Origin: CAKSQF01 sp051867925
Lineage (GTDB): Bacteria > Bacillota > Clostridia > Oscillospirales > CAG-272
DNA: 64,000 bases
Assembly (NCBI GenBank): GCA_051867925.1
Contig: JBJDZI010000116.1
Location: 1-64,000, forward strand
Direction of reading: 5' to 3'
Below the pieces are notes generated by a model. It was not told the DNA's origin. It saw only the letters and a list, made by a program, of their open reading frames with translations, and did not search any database. Positions 15,687 through 24,008 of this stretch are shown here, one piece after another. How positions within the stretch are numbered: the first letter of the stretch is position 1; every line of letters begins with the position of its first letter. Made by a program: the position numbers and the translations under genes.

Positions 15687-16019
15687 TTAGCCCCAGAGTC
15701 CCGACGTTGAGCTTACTGCTTCAGCTGCGCAGAGAACGCAAAGCGTGCAGGAAAGGAAGCCGATGCCTGCAAGAACGGTGCCGATAATGGAGAGAACCAG
15801 CCCGGCAGTGCCGATACCCGTGCCGGTGCTTGCAAGTTTTGCTTGCTTTCTGCCCGTTGATGCACATACAATGCCGACGATGCCGAGAACAAGTGCTACA
15901 ATGTTAATCATGTAAAACCAAGCCAACACACAAGCAACAATTCCGCAAACCATGCCTGCAATTGAAAGTCCTTTTCCGTTTTTGACGGGTGCGGGGGAGT
16001 TTCCATACTGATTGTTCAT
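15687..16019 (-). CDS. DUF4190-type two-helix membrane protein
   Basis: 110 aa. A short Asn/Pro-rich N-terminus (MNNQYGNSPAPVKNGKG) precedes two hydrophobic hairpin segments: GLSIAGMVCGIVACVLAWFY with NIVALVLGIVGIVCA, and TGIGTAGLVLSIIGTVLAG. The layout and the SIAGMVCGIV opening match DUF4190 proteins of unknown function, common in Gram-positives. Its promoter faces the XRE regulator gene at 16175, which may control it. Confidence 0.7.
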   Translation of the reverse strand: MNNQYGNSPAPVKNGKGLSIAGMVCGIVACVLAWFYMINIVALVLGIVGIVCASTGRKQAKLASTGTGIGTAGLVLSIIGTVLAGIGFLSCTLCVLCAAEAVSSTSGLWG

Positions 16020-16075
16020 TTCTTTTACCTTCTTTGTCTGTAAAATATTTCACGGTGCGCGCTTCCGTGTCTCCG

Positions 16076-16104
16076 ATTATAGCATATATTTTTTGATTTG
16101 TCAA
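16076..16104 (-). promoter_or_regulatory. Promoter of the DUF4190-type gene
   Basis: On the minus strand TTGACA (16104-16099) and TATAAT (16081-16076) are 17 nt apart, with TG before the -10. Confidence 0.8.
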
Positions 16105-16174
16105 GTGTAAACATCAAAATGATAATGAAATATCCGAAAGATTTTTATATACTATCCAAATGGGGGGTGGTATA

Positions 16175-16474
16175 ATGATAGCAGACAAAATAAAGGAACT
16201 CCGAGAGCACAAAGGAATAACCCAATCAGAGCTTGCCAAACTATTGGGCATCACGCGATCCAGCGTAAACGCATGGGAAATGGGAATTTCCGTACCGTCT
16301 ACTCAATACGTGGTGGAACTGGCAAACATTTTCAAGGTCTCGACCGACTATCTTTTGGGAGTACAGTCTACCGTCTCAATCAGCGTTGCAGGGCTGACCG
16401 AAAAGGATATTTTGGTAGTCCATCAACTGATTCGCCATCTTCAAGATAAGAACTCAGGACGCTACGATCAATAA
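16175..16474 (+). CDS. XRE-family helix-turn-helix regulator
   Basis: 99 aa. The N-terminal HTH is IKELREHKGITQSELAKLLG followed by ITRSSVNAWEMGISVPS; the tail after about residue 60 (STDYLLGVQ) is the common XRE ending plus a short C-terminal helix. ATG 16175 is chosen over the in-frame ATG 16160 because GGGGGGTGG (16162-16170) is then correctly spaced. Divergent from the DUF4190-type gene. It is probably a local or autoregulatory repressor; the target is unknown. Confidence 0.85.
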   Translation: MIADKIKELREHKGITQSELAKLLGITRSSVNAWEMGISVPSTQYVVELANIFKVSTDYLLGVQSTVSISVAGLTEKDILVVHQLIRHLQDKNSGRYDQ

Positions 16475-16549
16475 CCCTTTCGACTTTGGGATACCCTTTG
16501 AATAGTTCCGTTTATGATCGTAATCGGGTAGTTTCAGCCAAGGAGTATA

Positions 16550-16597
16550 ACCGGGACACTAACATCCGCAAGCGTGGATCAGCGTCCCGGTTTTTTC
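16550..16597 (+). terminator. Terminator after the XRE gene
   Basis: ACCGGGAC and GTCCCGGT form the base stem with an inner ATCC/GGAT, followed by TTTTTT. Confidence 0.85.
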
Positions 16598-16618
16598 AAA
16601 CGCGATATCATCCATATC

Positions 16619-16647
16619 AAAAAGGCAACGGATCCCGTTGCCTTTTT
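16619..16647. terminator. Bidirectional terminator
   Basis: A perfect 13-bp stem (AAAAAGGCAACGG/CCGTTGCCTTTTT) with a 3-nt loop, lying between the convergent XRE and rubredoxin-fusion genes. Confidence 0.85.
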
Positions 16648-16724
16648 CAAATTCATTTATGCAAAATCTCTCTCGCAGGATGCGCTCCCGAATACGGGCG
16701 GCGCGGTGCGGGGGAGCCTTTTGT

Positions 16725-17957
16725 TTACTTTCCGAAATATCTCTTCAAAAGTCCCTCAAACGCCTTGCCATGTCTTGCCTCGTCGCGAGCCATTTCGTGA
16801 ACGGTGTCATGGATGGCGTCCAGATTCAGTGCCTTTGCACGCTTGGCGAGATCAAACTTGCCTGCGGTTGCGCCGAACTCGGCGTCTACACGAACCTTCA
16901 GGTTCTGCTTGGTGGAGTCGGTGACCACCTCGCCCAGCAATTCGGCAAATTTGGCGGCATGTTCTGCCTCTTCGTGCGCGGCTTTCTCCCAATACTTGCC
17001 GATCTCGGGATAGCCCTCGCGGTGCGCGACCCGCGCCATCGCCAGATACATACCTACTTCCATACACTCGCCGTTGAAGTTGGCGCGCAGATCTTCCAGA
17101 ATATCTGCGGGCACGCCGTTGGCCACGCCCACGATATGCTCTGCCGCCCAAGTGCGATCATCGCTCTGCAGGGTGAATTTTTCCGCAGGTGCGTTGCAAA
17201 TGGGGCATTTTTCGGGGGCTTCGTCCCCTTCATGGACGTAACCGCAAACCGAGCAGACAAATTTCTTGCCCGTTTTCGGCTGTTCGGATACAGGAGCCGC
17301 CGGCGCAGCAGGGGCAGTCGATGCGGGAGCCGCGGCAGACTCGTCGCCAATCTTCTCAAAGTCCTCGGGGCCGTGCTTGCACAGCGGGCATACGTAATCG
17401 GCGGGCAGTTCCTCGCCCTCGTAAACGTGTCCGCAGACCTTGCAACGCCAGCCCTTGGTAGCGGCAGGCTTGGGGGCTTTCGCTTTGATCACCGTCTGAT
17501 AGTAACCGTAGGTGCAGTTTTCGCCCCTTGCCAGCACTTCTCCGTCCACCACTTCGCCGATAAAGAGGGTATGACTGCCCAGATCGTGGGATTCGATGAT
17601 GGAGAGCGACAGAAACGCACTTGACCACTTGGTCAGATAGAGCAGACCGTTTTCGCTCCGCGCAACGTGAGAAAGGTCAAAATCGGCGAATTTGTCCACG
17701 GTTCTGCCCGATTGCATTCCGAAATGGCGGAACAGAGAGAACTCCGCATCGGTGGTGATGGCAGAGAGATTGCATCTCCCCGTGTGCAGGATCATATCGT
17801 GGGTGAGATTACCCTTGATCGCCGCAATGGAGATGCGAGTAGGATTGTTTGCCACCTGCACGGCGGTGTTGATGATGCAAGCGTTGTCCTTTCCGTTCTC
17901 TTTCGCAGAGAGCAGGTATACGCCGTAGGTGAGGTTATAGAGTGCCTTCGGATTCAT
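16725..17957 (-). CDS. Flavin reductase - rubredoxin - rubrerythrin fusion
   Basis: 410 aa, probably a self-contained O2/H2O2-reducing electron chain in the cytoplasm. Domains in order: flavin reductase-like FMN domain (about 1-155, as in high-molecular-weight rubredoxin); rubredoxin (169-203, C172/C175/C190/C193); Ala/Pro linker (207-230); a second shorter rubredoxin-like knuckle (232-262, C235/C238/C251/C254); and a rubrerythrin di-iron domain (270-410) with FNGECMEVGMY, HEEAEHAAKFAELL and HEMARDEARHG. The rubrerythrin part is nearly identical to the separate rubrerythrin just upstream. The start is set by GAGGGACGAAT before ATG 17957. Confidence 0.88.
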   Translation of the reverse strand: MNPKALYNLTYGVYLLSAKENGKDNACIINTAVQVANNPTRISIAAIKGNLTHDMILHTGRCNLSAITTDAEFSLFRHFGMQSGRTVDKFADFDLSHVARSENGLLYLTKWSSAFLSLSIIESHDLGSHTLFIGEVVDGEVLARGENCTYGYYQTVIKAKAPKPAATKGWRCKVCGHVYEGEELPADYVCPLCKHGPEDFEKIGDESAAAPASTAPAAPAAPVSEQPKTGKKFVCSVCGYVHEGDEAPEKCPICNAPAEKFTLQSDDRTWAAEHIVGVANGVPADILEDLRANFNGECMEVGMYLAMARVAHREGYPEIGKYWEKAAHEEAEHAAKFAELLGEVVTDSTKQNLKVRVDAEFGATAGKFDLAKRAKALNLDAIHDTVHEMARDEARHGKAFEGLLKRYFGK

Positions 17958-17999
17958 ATTCGTCCCTCGTTTCAATATTTCAATAATTATCATATACTA

Positions 18000-18031
18000 A
18001 TCTACCCACAGCGTTTATTCTGTGGGTAGAT
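18000..18031 (-). terminator. Hairpin between rubrerythrin and the fusion gene
   Basis: A perfect 12-bp stem (ATCTACCCACAG/CTGTGGGTAGAT) with an 8-nt loop. The minus-strand tail is not a clean U-run, so it may be a partial terminator or processing hairpin that sets the ratio between the two genes. Confidence 0.5.
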
Positions 18032-18049
18032 TTATGGATCAAAATTTAA

Positions 18050-18589
18050 TTAGTTGTTGAAGTATCTCTTCAGAAGCCCTTCGAACGCCTTGCCGTGACG
18101 AGCCTCGTCGCGAGCCATTTCGTGAACGGTGTCGTGGATAGCATCCAGATTCAGCGCCTTTGCACGCTTAGCCAGATCAGTCTTGCCTGCGGTTGCGCCG
18201 TTCTCGGCGTCAACTCTCATCTGCAGGTTCTTCTCGGTAGAGTCGGTAACGACTTCGCCCAGCAGTTCTGCGAACTTTGCAGCGTGCTCTGCTTCTTCCC
18301 ATGCTGCCTTTTCCCAGTAGAGACCGATTTCGGGATAGCCCTCGCGGTGTGCAACTCTTGCCATTGCCAGATACATACCGACTTCCATGCACTCGCCGTT
18401 GAAGTTAGCGCGCAGATCTTCCATGATGTCTTCGGGCGCGCCCTGTGCAACGCCTACGATATGTTCAGCCGCCCAAGTCTTGCTCTCAGCCTCTTCCTTT
18501 ACCATATCCTTGCCGCAAATGGGGCACTTTGCAGGGGGATTCTCGCCTTCATAAACATAACCGCAAACGGGACATACATACTTTGCCAT
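18050..18589 (-). CDS. rbr: Rubrerythrin, N-terminal rubredoxin (reverse type)
   Basis: 179 aa peroxide reductase of anaerobes. The rubredoxin-like knuckle is at the N-terminus (CPVCGYVYEGENPPAKCPIC) and the di-iron four-helix domain follows, with FNGECMEVGMYLAMARVAHR, EEAEHAAKFAELLGEV and HEMARDEARHGKAFEGLLKRY. Most rubrerythrins have the opposite order. Upstream of the downstream fusion gene on the same strand; a promoter and an operator-like dyad precede it. Confidence 0.93.
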   Translation of the reverse strand: MAKYVCPVCGYVYEGENPPAKCPICGKDMVKEEAESKTWAAEHIVGVAQGAPEDIMEDLRANFNGECMEVGMYLAMARVAHREGYPEIGLYWEKAAWEEAEHAAKFAELLGEVVTDSTEKNLQMRVDAENGATAGKTDLAKRAKALNLDAIHDTVHEMARDEARHGKAFEGLLKRYFNN

Positions 18590-18946
18590 ACTTGTTACCT
18601 CTTAATTCTTTGAATTTCATTCCTACTGAATATTTTTAGGAATGATTACTGTTATCATCATTATAGCACAGATTATAAAATTGTCAATAGGGTAACGCCG
18701 ATTTTTTGTAAACAAAATGTGAACGCCCGCCGCTCGGGCGATGCAGAGAACGGTTTCTTCCGAATATTGGAAAGATCATTTCGAAAAATTAACAATTCGC
18801 CCTGTTGCAATCTGTCGAAGACAATGGTATAATATAGAAAGGAAAGTATTCCGTCGGGCAATGGCTCTCGGAATGCCAAACGACTGCAACATTTCATAAT
18901 CTACCTTAATGTATGCAAATATATGTACGATTCGGAGAGAATTGAT
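18590..18946. other. 357-bp gap between rbr and the large lipoprotein
   Basis: Holds the rbr promoter and operator-like dyad (18642-18687) and the 5' region of the next gene. A GTATAATATAG near 18827-18837 may be the -10 of the lipoprotein gene. No RNA gene or ORF supported. Confidence 0.4.
18642..18687 (-). promoter_or_regulatory. rbr promoter with operator-like dyad
   Basis: Minus strand: TTGACA (18687-18682), 16-nt spacer, TATAAT (18665-18660). Directly downstream, over the likely start site, is the 17-nt dyad ATGATTACTGTTATCAT (18642-18658; seven of eight arm positions match). Its size and AT-rich arms are compatible with a Fur/PerR-family operator, which would fit peroxide control, but no regulator gene is in the window. 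Confidence 0.65.
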
Positions 18947-21904
18947 ATGATGAAAAAATACTTCGCATTATTGCTGTCGGCAATAATGCTGTTTCCGACA
19001 GCGGCAAGCCTTGTCTCCTGCGGTACGGACGGCACCTCCGACCAAACCTCAAACCGGGGTGAGGACACCGCCCTGCCTGTCACCTCTGCCAGAGCCGTCG
19101 ACCTGGGCGATATGACCTATTATCTGGACGAAGATGGAAATCTTTGGGCAAGCTACACCGATCACACCACCCAAATGGCGGCGCTTTCGGCAACGCAGAT
19201 CTGCATCTTTCAAAATGTCCTTTGGTACGCTTCGGGCAACACTTTGTGTACATACGATCTGACCACGGGCAAGACGGCGGTATATACCGAAAAAGACACG
19301 CAGATCACCACCTTTGCGCTCTGCGGCGACAAGGTCTACTACCTTTGCGGGGACAAGCTGCTCTGCGGAGAGGACGTGCTGATCAATCTTTCCGACCGCA
19401 AAGCCCCCGACGGCTCTTCCCTGTCCACCGTTTGCGACTTTGAACTGCGGACAGAAGATCAGATTCTGCTCTATCTCCCCAATCCCGATTATCAGGACGA
19501 GGATGTGGTACCCGGCTATCTGCTGAACGAGCAGAACGACACCCTGCTCACCTATGCTTACACCGTCTCCACAGGACTGCTGGCTCTGTACGATTACTAT
19601 GAGGAGCAGGAAAACACCTCCCACGCTTCCGCCTCCGAGGGCATTACCATCAACGGCTGGACGCTCCCCTTCTCGGACTACCCCGTCGGTTCCTACTTCT
19701 CCTACAACGGAACTGCCTGCACCTGTCACGACAAGGGCTACTGCGTTGCCAACAACAAGTCTTGGGAAAACTGTATCCGTTATTGGCCCAACAAATCCAA
19801 TTATCAAGTAGATCTTCTGGGCGTTCAATGTATGGGCTTTGCCCGCTTCTGTCAATGGAGACTCTTCGGCAGTCACGACAAAGCAGCTCCCGGCGATTTT
19901 TACAACGCTTTCGGACAAAAACTGTCTGCGGGCAGCTGGACTGCCAACACCGTCAAGAACACCTTCACCAGCGTGGGTCCCGGCGGTCACATCCGTACCG
20001 GTGCGGGTCACTCGCTTTTCGTTATCTCAGTCAATGCCAACGGCTTTATCACTTACGAGTGCAATACCTCTAACAAAGACTGCCTCATCTACACCCGTCA
20101 GTGGACTTGGGACACCTTCTACGCTTACGCAGGTTCCCGTGACCTGATGTACTACAATATGCCCTACAAATTCGACGGTAGCGGCAGCGTCACCCCCGAC
20201 GGCGACTATGAGATCGGCTCCTACCAGATCACCGCCAACGGCGGTCTGAATATGCGTGCCGAACCGAACACCTCCTCTGCGGTTCTGGTGACCATCCCCA
20301 ACAACTCCATCGTACAGGTCACCGCCATTCAAAAGGTGGGCAACTACTACTGGGGCTACACCAGTTACAGCGGTAAATCCGGCTGGATCCGACTGGACTA
20401 CGCCATGTATCAAAGTTCATCGGTCTCCGGCATCGAGATCACCTCTCTCCCCACCAAGACCACCTACACCGTAGGCGACAGTTTCTCCACCGCAGGCATG
20501 GTGGTGCAAGCCAAATTCAGCGACGGCACCGCCTTTGAGATCGCGGGCTATTCCTGCTCGGGTTACAACATGAACCAAGCGGGAACCTACACCGTCAAGG
20601 TGAGTTACGGCAGTTTCAGCGACACCTTTACCATCACGGTAAAGGAAAAGAACATCCCACCCACCTCCATCACATTGGAACGCAACGAGCTGACGCTGAT
20701 CGTAGGAGATACCTACGACATGAGTTATACGCTCCTCCCCGCCGATACCACCCAAAAGACCATCACATGGACCTCTTCCGACACCTCTGCGGTCGCCGTT
20801 TCGGACGGAAAAATCAAAGCAGTCAAAGCCGGCAGTTCCACGGTAATCGCCAGCACCCAGAACAATCTCAAAGCCATCTGCTATGTCACGGTCATCAAGA
20901 TGCCCACGGGTACCAACTGGTCCGCCACCGCAGACGGCAATCCGCTGACCTCCCTGCCCATCGGTATCGAGCCTGTGGACTACTCCATCCGCTACCGTCT
21001 GCCCCAAGGCAACGGCTGGGGAAGCTGGATCTATGACAATATTCCCGCAGGACTTACCGGTTATCAGTGTCAATTCCGCTCCTTCACCGCCACCTTCGTG
21101 AACACGCTGGACGGCGAGACGGTGAAGCTCTTCACCGTTGAATTCAACCAAGTGATCAATCTTTCCAACTACACGCTGACCAGAGACGGCTATCTCTTCA
21201 CCGGTTGGTATTACGATCCCCGCTCCGCCGAGTCCCACGATTCCAAGAACGCCGCTCCCTCCAAGATCACCATTTCCGAAGACCTTCTGCTCTATGCCGG
21301 ATGGATCCCGCTGGACAGTATCTCCCGCGACAGCGCCGATCCCTTCGGAACAGGCATGACGGTGCCTGCTTTCGGCTTTGCAGGTGTGGAAATGCGCGTA
21401 GCGGGCGACGCAACCGGTCTGCGCTACATCGGACGGATCAGCACCGCGCTGATCGCAGAACTGGAGGGCGTTCACAAATCCAATCAGTCCTTCCAGCCCT
21501 CCAAAGCCACTGACACCGGCATCGGTTTCGGCATGGTGGTACGGATGCGCGGCACCTCCTCCGTTCCCTTGGTCAAATCCGACGCCAACTATCTCTATCA
21601 GGGCGGTACGGTCACCGTTCCTGCGCAACGAACCTACGCCACCTATAACGGCTACATTCTCTTCAACGCCTTTATCTGCGGCTACACCGCCGATTATTAC
21701 AAGACCGAGTTTGTCGCCCGTCCTTATCTGACCTATTCCGACGCCAACGGTATCACTCACACCCATTACTTTACCGTATCGGGTTCCAACGCCCAAAGCG
21801 GCGGTTATTATACCAGCCTATACGCCGAGGCGCAAAAACTGGTAGCCGATGCGAGCACCGATCCCGTTACCCGCAAATGGCTTGAGGACACCATTCTGAA
21901 CTAA
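18947..21904 (+). CDS. Large surface lipoprotein: cysteine-peptidase-like, SH3, Ig-like and InlB-type repeats
   Basis: 985 aa, exported. Signal peptide with lipobox LVSC (Cys25). Then come a beta-rich region with repeated short strands (about 45-175); a region resembling CHAP/NlpC-type amidases with a Cys in GVQCMGFARF and a His in RTGAGHSLFVISV; a bacterial SH3 domain (GLNMRAEPNTSSAV to KSGWIRLDY); an Ig-like domain (YTVGDSFSTAGMVVQAKFSDG); a Big2-type Ig domain (TLIVGDTYDMSYTLLPADTT, WTSSDTSAVAVSDGKI); an InlB B-repeat-like part (TRDGYLFTGWYYDP); and an unrecognised C-terminal domain. It may bind or cut the cell wall. ATG 18947 fits TCGGAGAGAATTGAT. Confidence 0.75.
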   Translation: MMKKYFALLLSAIMLFPTAASLVSCGTDGTSDQTSNRGEDTALPVTSARAVDLGDMTYYLDEDGNLWASYTDHTTQMAALSATQICIFQNVLWYASGNTLCTYDLTTGKTAVYTEKDTQITTFALCGDKVYYLCGDKLLCGEDVLINLSDRKAPDGSSLSTVCDFELRTEDQILLYLPNPDYQDEDVVPGYLLNEQNDTLLTYAYTVSTGLLALYDYYEEQENTSHASASEGITINGWTLPFSDYPVGSYFSYNGTACTCHDKGYCVANNKSWENCIRYWPNKSNYQVDLLGVQCMGFARFCQWRLFGSHDKAAPGDFYNAFGQKLSAGSWTANTVKNTFTSVGPGGHIRTGAGHSLFVISVNANGFITYECNTSNKDCLIYTRQWTWDTFYAYAGSRDLMYYNMPYKFDGSGSVTPDGDYEIGSYQITANGGLNMRAEPNTSSAVLVTIPNNSIVQVTAIQKVGNYYWGYTSYSGKSGWIRLDYAMYQSSSVSGIEITSLPTKTTYTVGDSFSTAGMVVQAKFSDGTAFEIAGYSCSGYNMNQAGTYTVKVSYGSFSDTFTITVKEKNIPPTSITLERNELTLIVGDTYDMSYTLLPADTTQKTITWTSSDTSAVAVSDGKIKAVKAGSSTVIASTQNNLKAICYVTVIKMPTGTNWSATADGNPLTSLPIGIEPVDYSIRYRLPQGNGWGSWIYDNIPAGLTGYQCQFRSFTATFVNTLDGETVKLFTVEFNQVINLSNYTLTRDGYLFTGWYYDPRSAESHDSKNAAPSKITISEDLLLYAGWIPLDSISRDSADPFGTGMTVPAFGFAGVEMRVAGDATGLRYIGRISTALIAELEGVHKSNQSFQPSKATDTGIGFGMVVRMRGTSSVPLVKSDANYLYQGGTVTVPAQRTYATYNGYILFNAFICGYTADYYKTEFVARPYLTYSDANGITHTHYFTVSGSNAQSGGYYTSLYAEAQKLVADASTDPVTRKWLEDTILN

Positions 21905-21910
21905 TTTCCC

Positions 21911-21948
21911 ACAGACATCTCCTGCTCTTGCACGAGATGTCTGTTTTA
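21911..21948 (+). terminator. Terminator after the large lipoprotein
   Basis: An 11-bp perfect stem (ACAGACATCTC/GAGATGTCTGT) followed by TTTTATAAT. Confidence 0.8.
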
Positions 21949-21989
21949 TAATGTTCTTTGATTATTTGTAAAAAATCACAAAAATCCGA

Positions 21990-22018
21990 TTGACAGACGG
22001 GAATTTATATGCTACAAT
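21990..22018 (+). promoter_or_regulatory. Promoter of the GH76-type gene
   Basis: TTGACA (21990-21995), 17-nt spacer, TACAAT (22013-22018). Confidence 0.8.
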
Positions 22019-22072
22019 AATGATGAACTATCTTGTTTCGTTCTACAAATCCATATCGAAAGGAAAATGCAA

Positions 22073-23560
22073 ATGAACCTGTTCAAAAAATCCTGCTCAG
22101 CACTGCTGGCAGCACTGCTGATGGTGCCTATGGTCTCTTGCGGCGGAGAAGCCGCCGACGGAACCGACACGACAGCCGCCACCACCGCGGAAACTCCCAA
22201 CCCGGAGGACTCCCTCACCCCCGGCATTGATTCCCTGACCAAGGAAGAGATCGCCGCCTACGCCGCTCTGGCTACGCAAAATGCCGATCGCGCCAGTGTT
22301 CTGGGTTCGGTCATCGAAGATCACTACGTCTCCGGTCGCGGAAACAATCTGCGCTTTGCCATGTATCTGAACACCAACACCCTGAGTACCAGAGACACCG
22401 CCTCGGTATGGCACATTACCTCCGTGCTTTCCATGACGTCCAGACTTTGGGCGATCAACGCTGCCGGCAAGGGTTCTCATTACTCTGACTTCCACGCCCA
22501 GACGCTGACGGCTATGGAGTATTACAAAGGAACTGCCTACATCGCCAACTACAGCAAGAACCTTGAGCAAACGATGTACGCCGTCAACCGTTCCGGCACT
22601 ATGGGCGGTGCTTCTCTGGCGGACATCGCCGCCGTGTACGACGACCAGATGTGGATCATCCGCGACTTGGTTTATTGCTACAAACTGACCGGCGAGGAGA
22701 CTTATATGACGCAGGCTCTGACGCTGACCAAGGCTTGTCTGGATGCGTGGGACACCTCCGACGACGGCAATGGCGGAGAAGTGGGCGGCATCGATTGGGG
22801 TCCCGGTTACAGTTCCAAGCACACCTGCTCCAACGCGCCCATCATCGAACCTCTGGTTGAGATCTACGAGATCTTTGCCGCAGAAGGTCGGGAAAACGCT
22901 CAGTATTATCTGGATTTTGCCATTAAGATCTACGAATGGACCAACAAAAACCTGCGTCTTTCCAGCGGGCTTTACGGCGATCTGGTCAGACCGCAGGGAC
23001 GCGAGCTGGTTGGCTCCGGCAGAACCAGACACTGGGTATCCACCGGTCCTTTGGGCAGTCTGGATCCCACCACCTACTCTTACAACACCGGCGCGATGAT
23101 CTCGGGTGCCGTTGCGCTCTACCGCGTCACCGGCGAAGCATCTTATCTGAAGGATGCCAAGACCAGCGCCAGCAAGGCTTACAAGACCTTTACCATCTCT
23201 ACCAAGATCGACGGCGAGAGTTGCAGACAGTATTCTGCCTACCCCAACTCCATCTACCGCAGTAACACTTGGTTCAACATGGTTCTGTTGGAAGGCTTTA
23301 TCGATCTGTTCCCCTACGATACCAAGTGCGCTACCTATATCGCCGCTTATCAGGATTCTCTGGACTACGCTTACGAGAACTATAAGACCGACGAAGGTCT
23401 GATGCCCCGCGATCTCTACAACGGCTGGGATAAGAAAGCCACCATCTCCTCTTCTGACAGCAGATGCCCCGATCTGGACAAGGATATCATGGATCAGGCA
23501 TCCTACGCAGAAATGTACGCCGCTCTGGCAGAACTCTATCTCCGGATCGCCGCAGAATAA
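22073..23560 (+). CDS. GH76-like glycoside hydrolase lipoprotein
   Basis: 495 aa. Lipobox MVSCGG (Cys23), a short Thr/Ala-rich linker, then an alpha/alpha-barrel. Adjacent acidic residues YDDQMW (Asp190-Asp191) match the catalytic pair of family 76 endo-alpha-1,6-mannanases, and the following helix and the GGEVGGIDWGPGYSSKHTC segment agree with that fold. Yeast mannan or a bacterial mannose polymer are possible substrates. It follows the large lipoprotein but has its own promoter. ATG 22073 is chosen over 22067 because AAAGGA is then correctly spaced. Confidence 0.75.
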   Translation: MNLFKKSCSALLAALLMVPMVSCGGEAADGTDTTAATTAETPNPEDSLTPGIDSLTKEEIAAYAALATQNADRASVLGSVIEDHYVSGRGNNLRFAMYLNTNTLSTRDTASVWHITSVLSMTSRLWAINAAGKGSHYSDFHAQTLTAMEYYKGTAYIANYSKNLEQTMYAVNRSGTMGGASLADIAAVYDDQMWIIRDLVYCYKLTGEETYMTQALTLTKACLDAWDTSDDGNGGEVGGIDWGPGYSSKHTCSNAPIIEPLVEIYEIFAAEGRENAQYYLDFAIKIYEWTNKNLRLSSGLYGDLVRPQGRELVGSGRTRHWVSTGPLGSLDPTTYSYNTGAMISGAVALYRVTGEASYLKDAKTSASKAYKTFTISTKIDGESCRQYSAYPNSIYRSNTWFNMVLLEGFIDLFPYDTKCATYIAAYQDSLDYAYENYKTDEGLMPRDLYNGWDKKATISSSDSRCPDLDKDIMDQASYAEMYAALAELYLRIAAE

Positions 23561-23605
23561 TTGGAATCAATCTATCCTATTTGGGGCTTCGCCCCAACCC
23601 CCATC

Positions 23606-23677
23606 AAGAACCTTTTTGAAAAAAGGTTCTTGGAACTCCAAAAACATCTATAAGGGGCGGCAAATTCTTGCCGCCCC
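23606..23677 (-). repeat. Two-hairpin element, minus orientation
   Basis: Read on the minus strand: hairpin A GGGGCGGCAA/TTGCCGCCCC (23677-23654), a linker containing TTTTTGGAGTTCC, then hairpin B AAGAACCTTTTT/AAAAAGGTTCTT (23631-23606). Confidence 0.65.
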
Positions 23678-23953
23678 ACAGACTGTCGAAAAAGTTAACG
23701 AGAATGCTGGAGGAAGGGGAAAACCATCTCATACGCCGAAGTTTTCGTAGCAACCGCAACGCGGTTGCTACACTCCTCATCAGACCTCCAACCCCATTCC
23801 TTGGCTGGCGGCACTCTAAATTATAGTTTATCGACAGACTGAGGGGCGGCAAATTCTTGCCGCCCCATTTGTTTAGCATAATCCGGAGAGTCTGAGCAAT
23901 CAGAGCTATACTCCACCCGGAACGACAAACACTCCCCAACACTCCCGTCCCAC

Positions 23954-23992
23954 CAAAAAACAGGTGCTATCGCAAGTTGCGACAGCACCTGT
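23954..23992 (-). terminator. Terminator of the phosphatidyltransferase gene
   Basis: CAGGTGCT/AGCACCTG with inner TCGCAA/TTGCGA. On the minus strand it ends in TTTTTT (23960-23955). Confidence 0.8.
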
Positions 23993-24008
23993 TTGGTTTT
24001 GACAGGAT

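Larger units (their letters stand above)
23561..24008. other. 448-bp gap filled with dispersed repeats
   Basis: Contains a GGGGCTTCGCCCC hairpin (23582-23595), a minus-oriented two-hairpin element (23606-23677), a diverged partial copy of the 18-bp-stem repeat with its right flank (about 23740-23815), a second isolated GGGGCGGCAA/TTGCCGCCCC hairpin (about 23844-23867) and the terminator of the phosphatidyltransferase gene. No gene seen. Confidence 0.6.

Noticed and set aside
19715..19760. CTCH in the large lipoprotein as a haem c site for the nearby CcsA system
   Set aside because: The spacing is C-x-C-H, not C-x2-C-H, and the surrounding residues look like a Cys-rich structural loop. Not accepted as a cytochrome.
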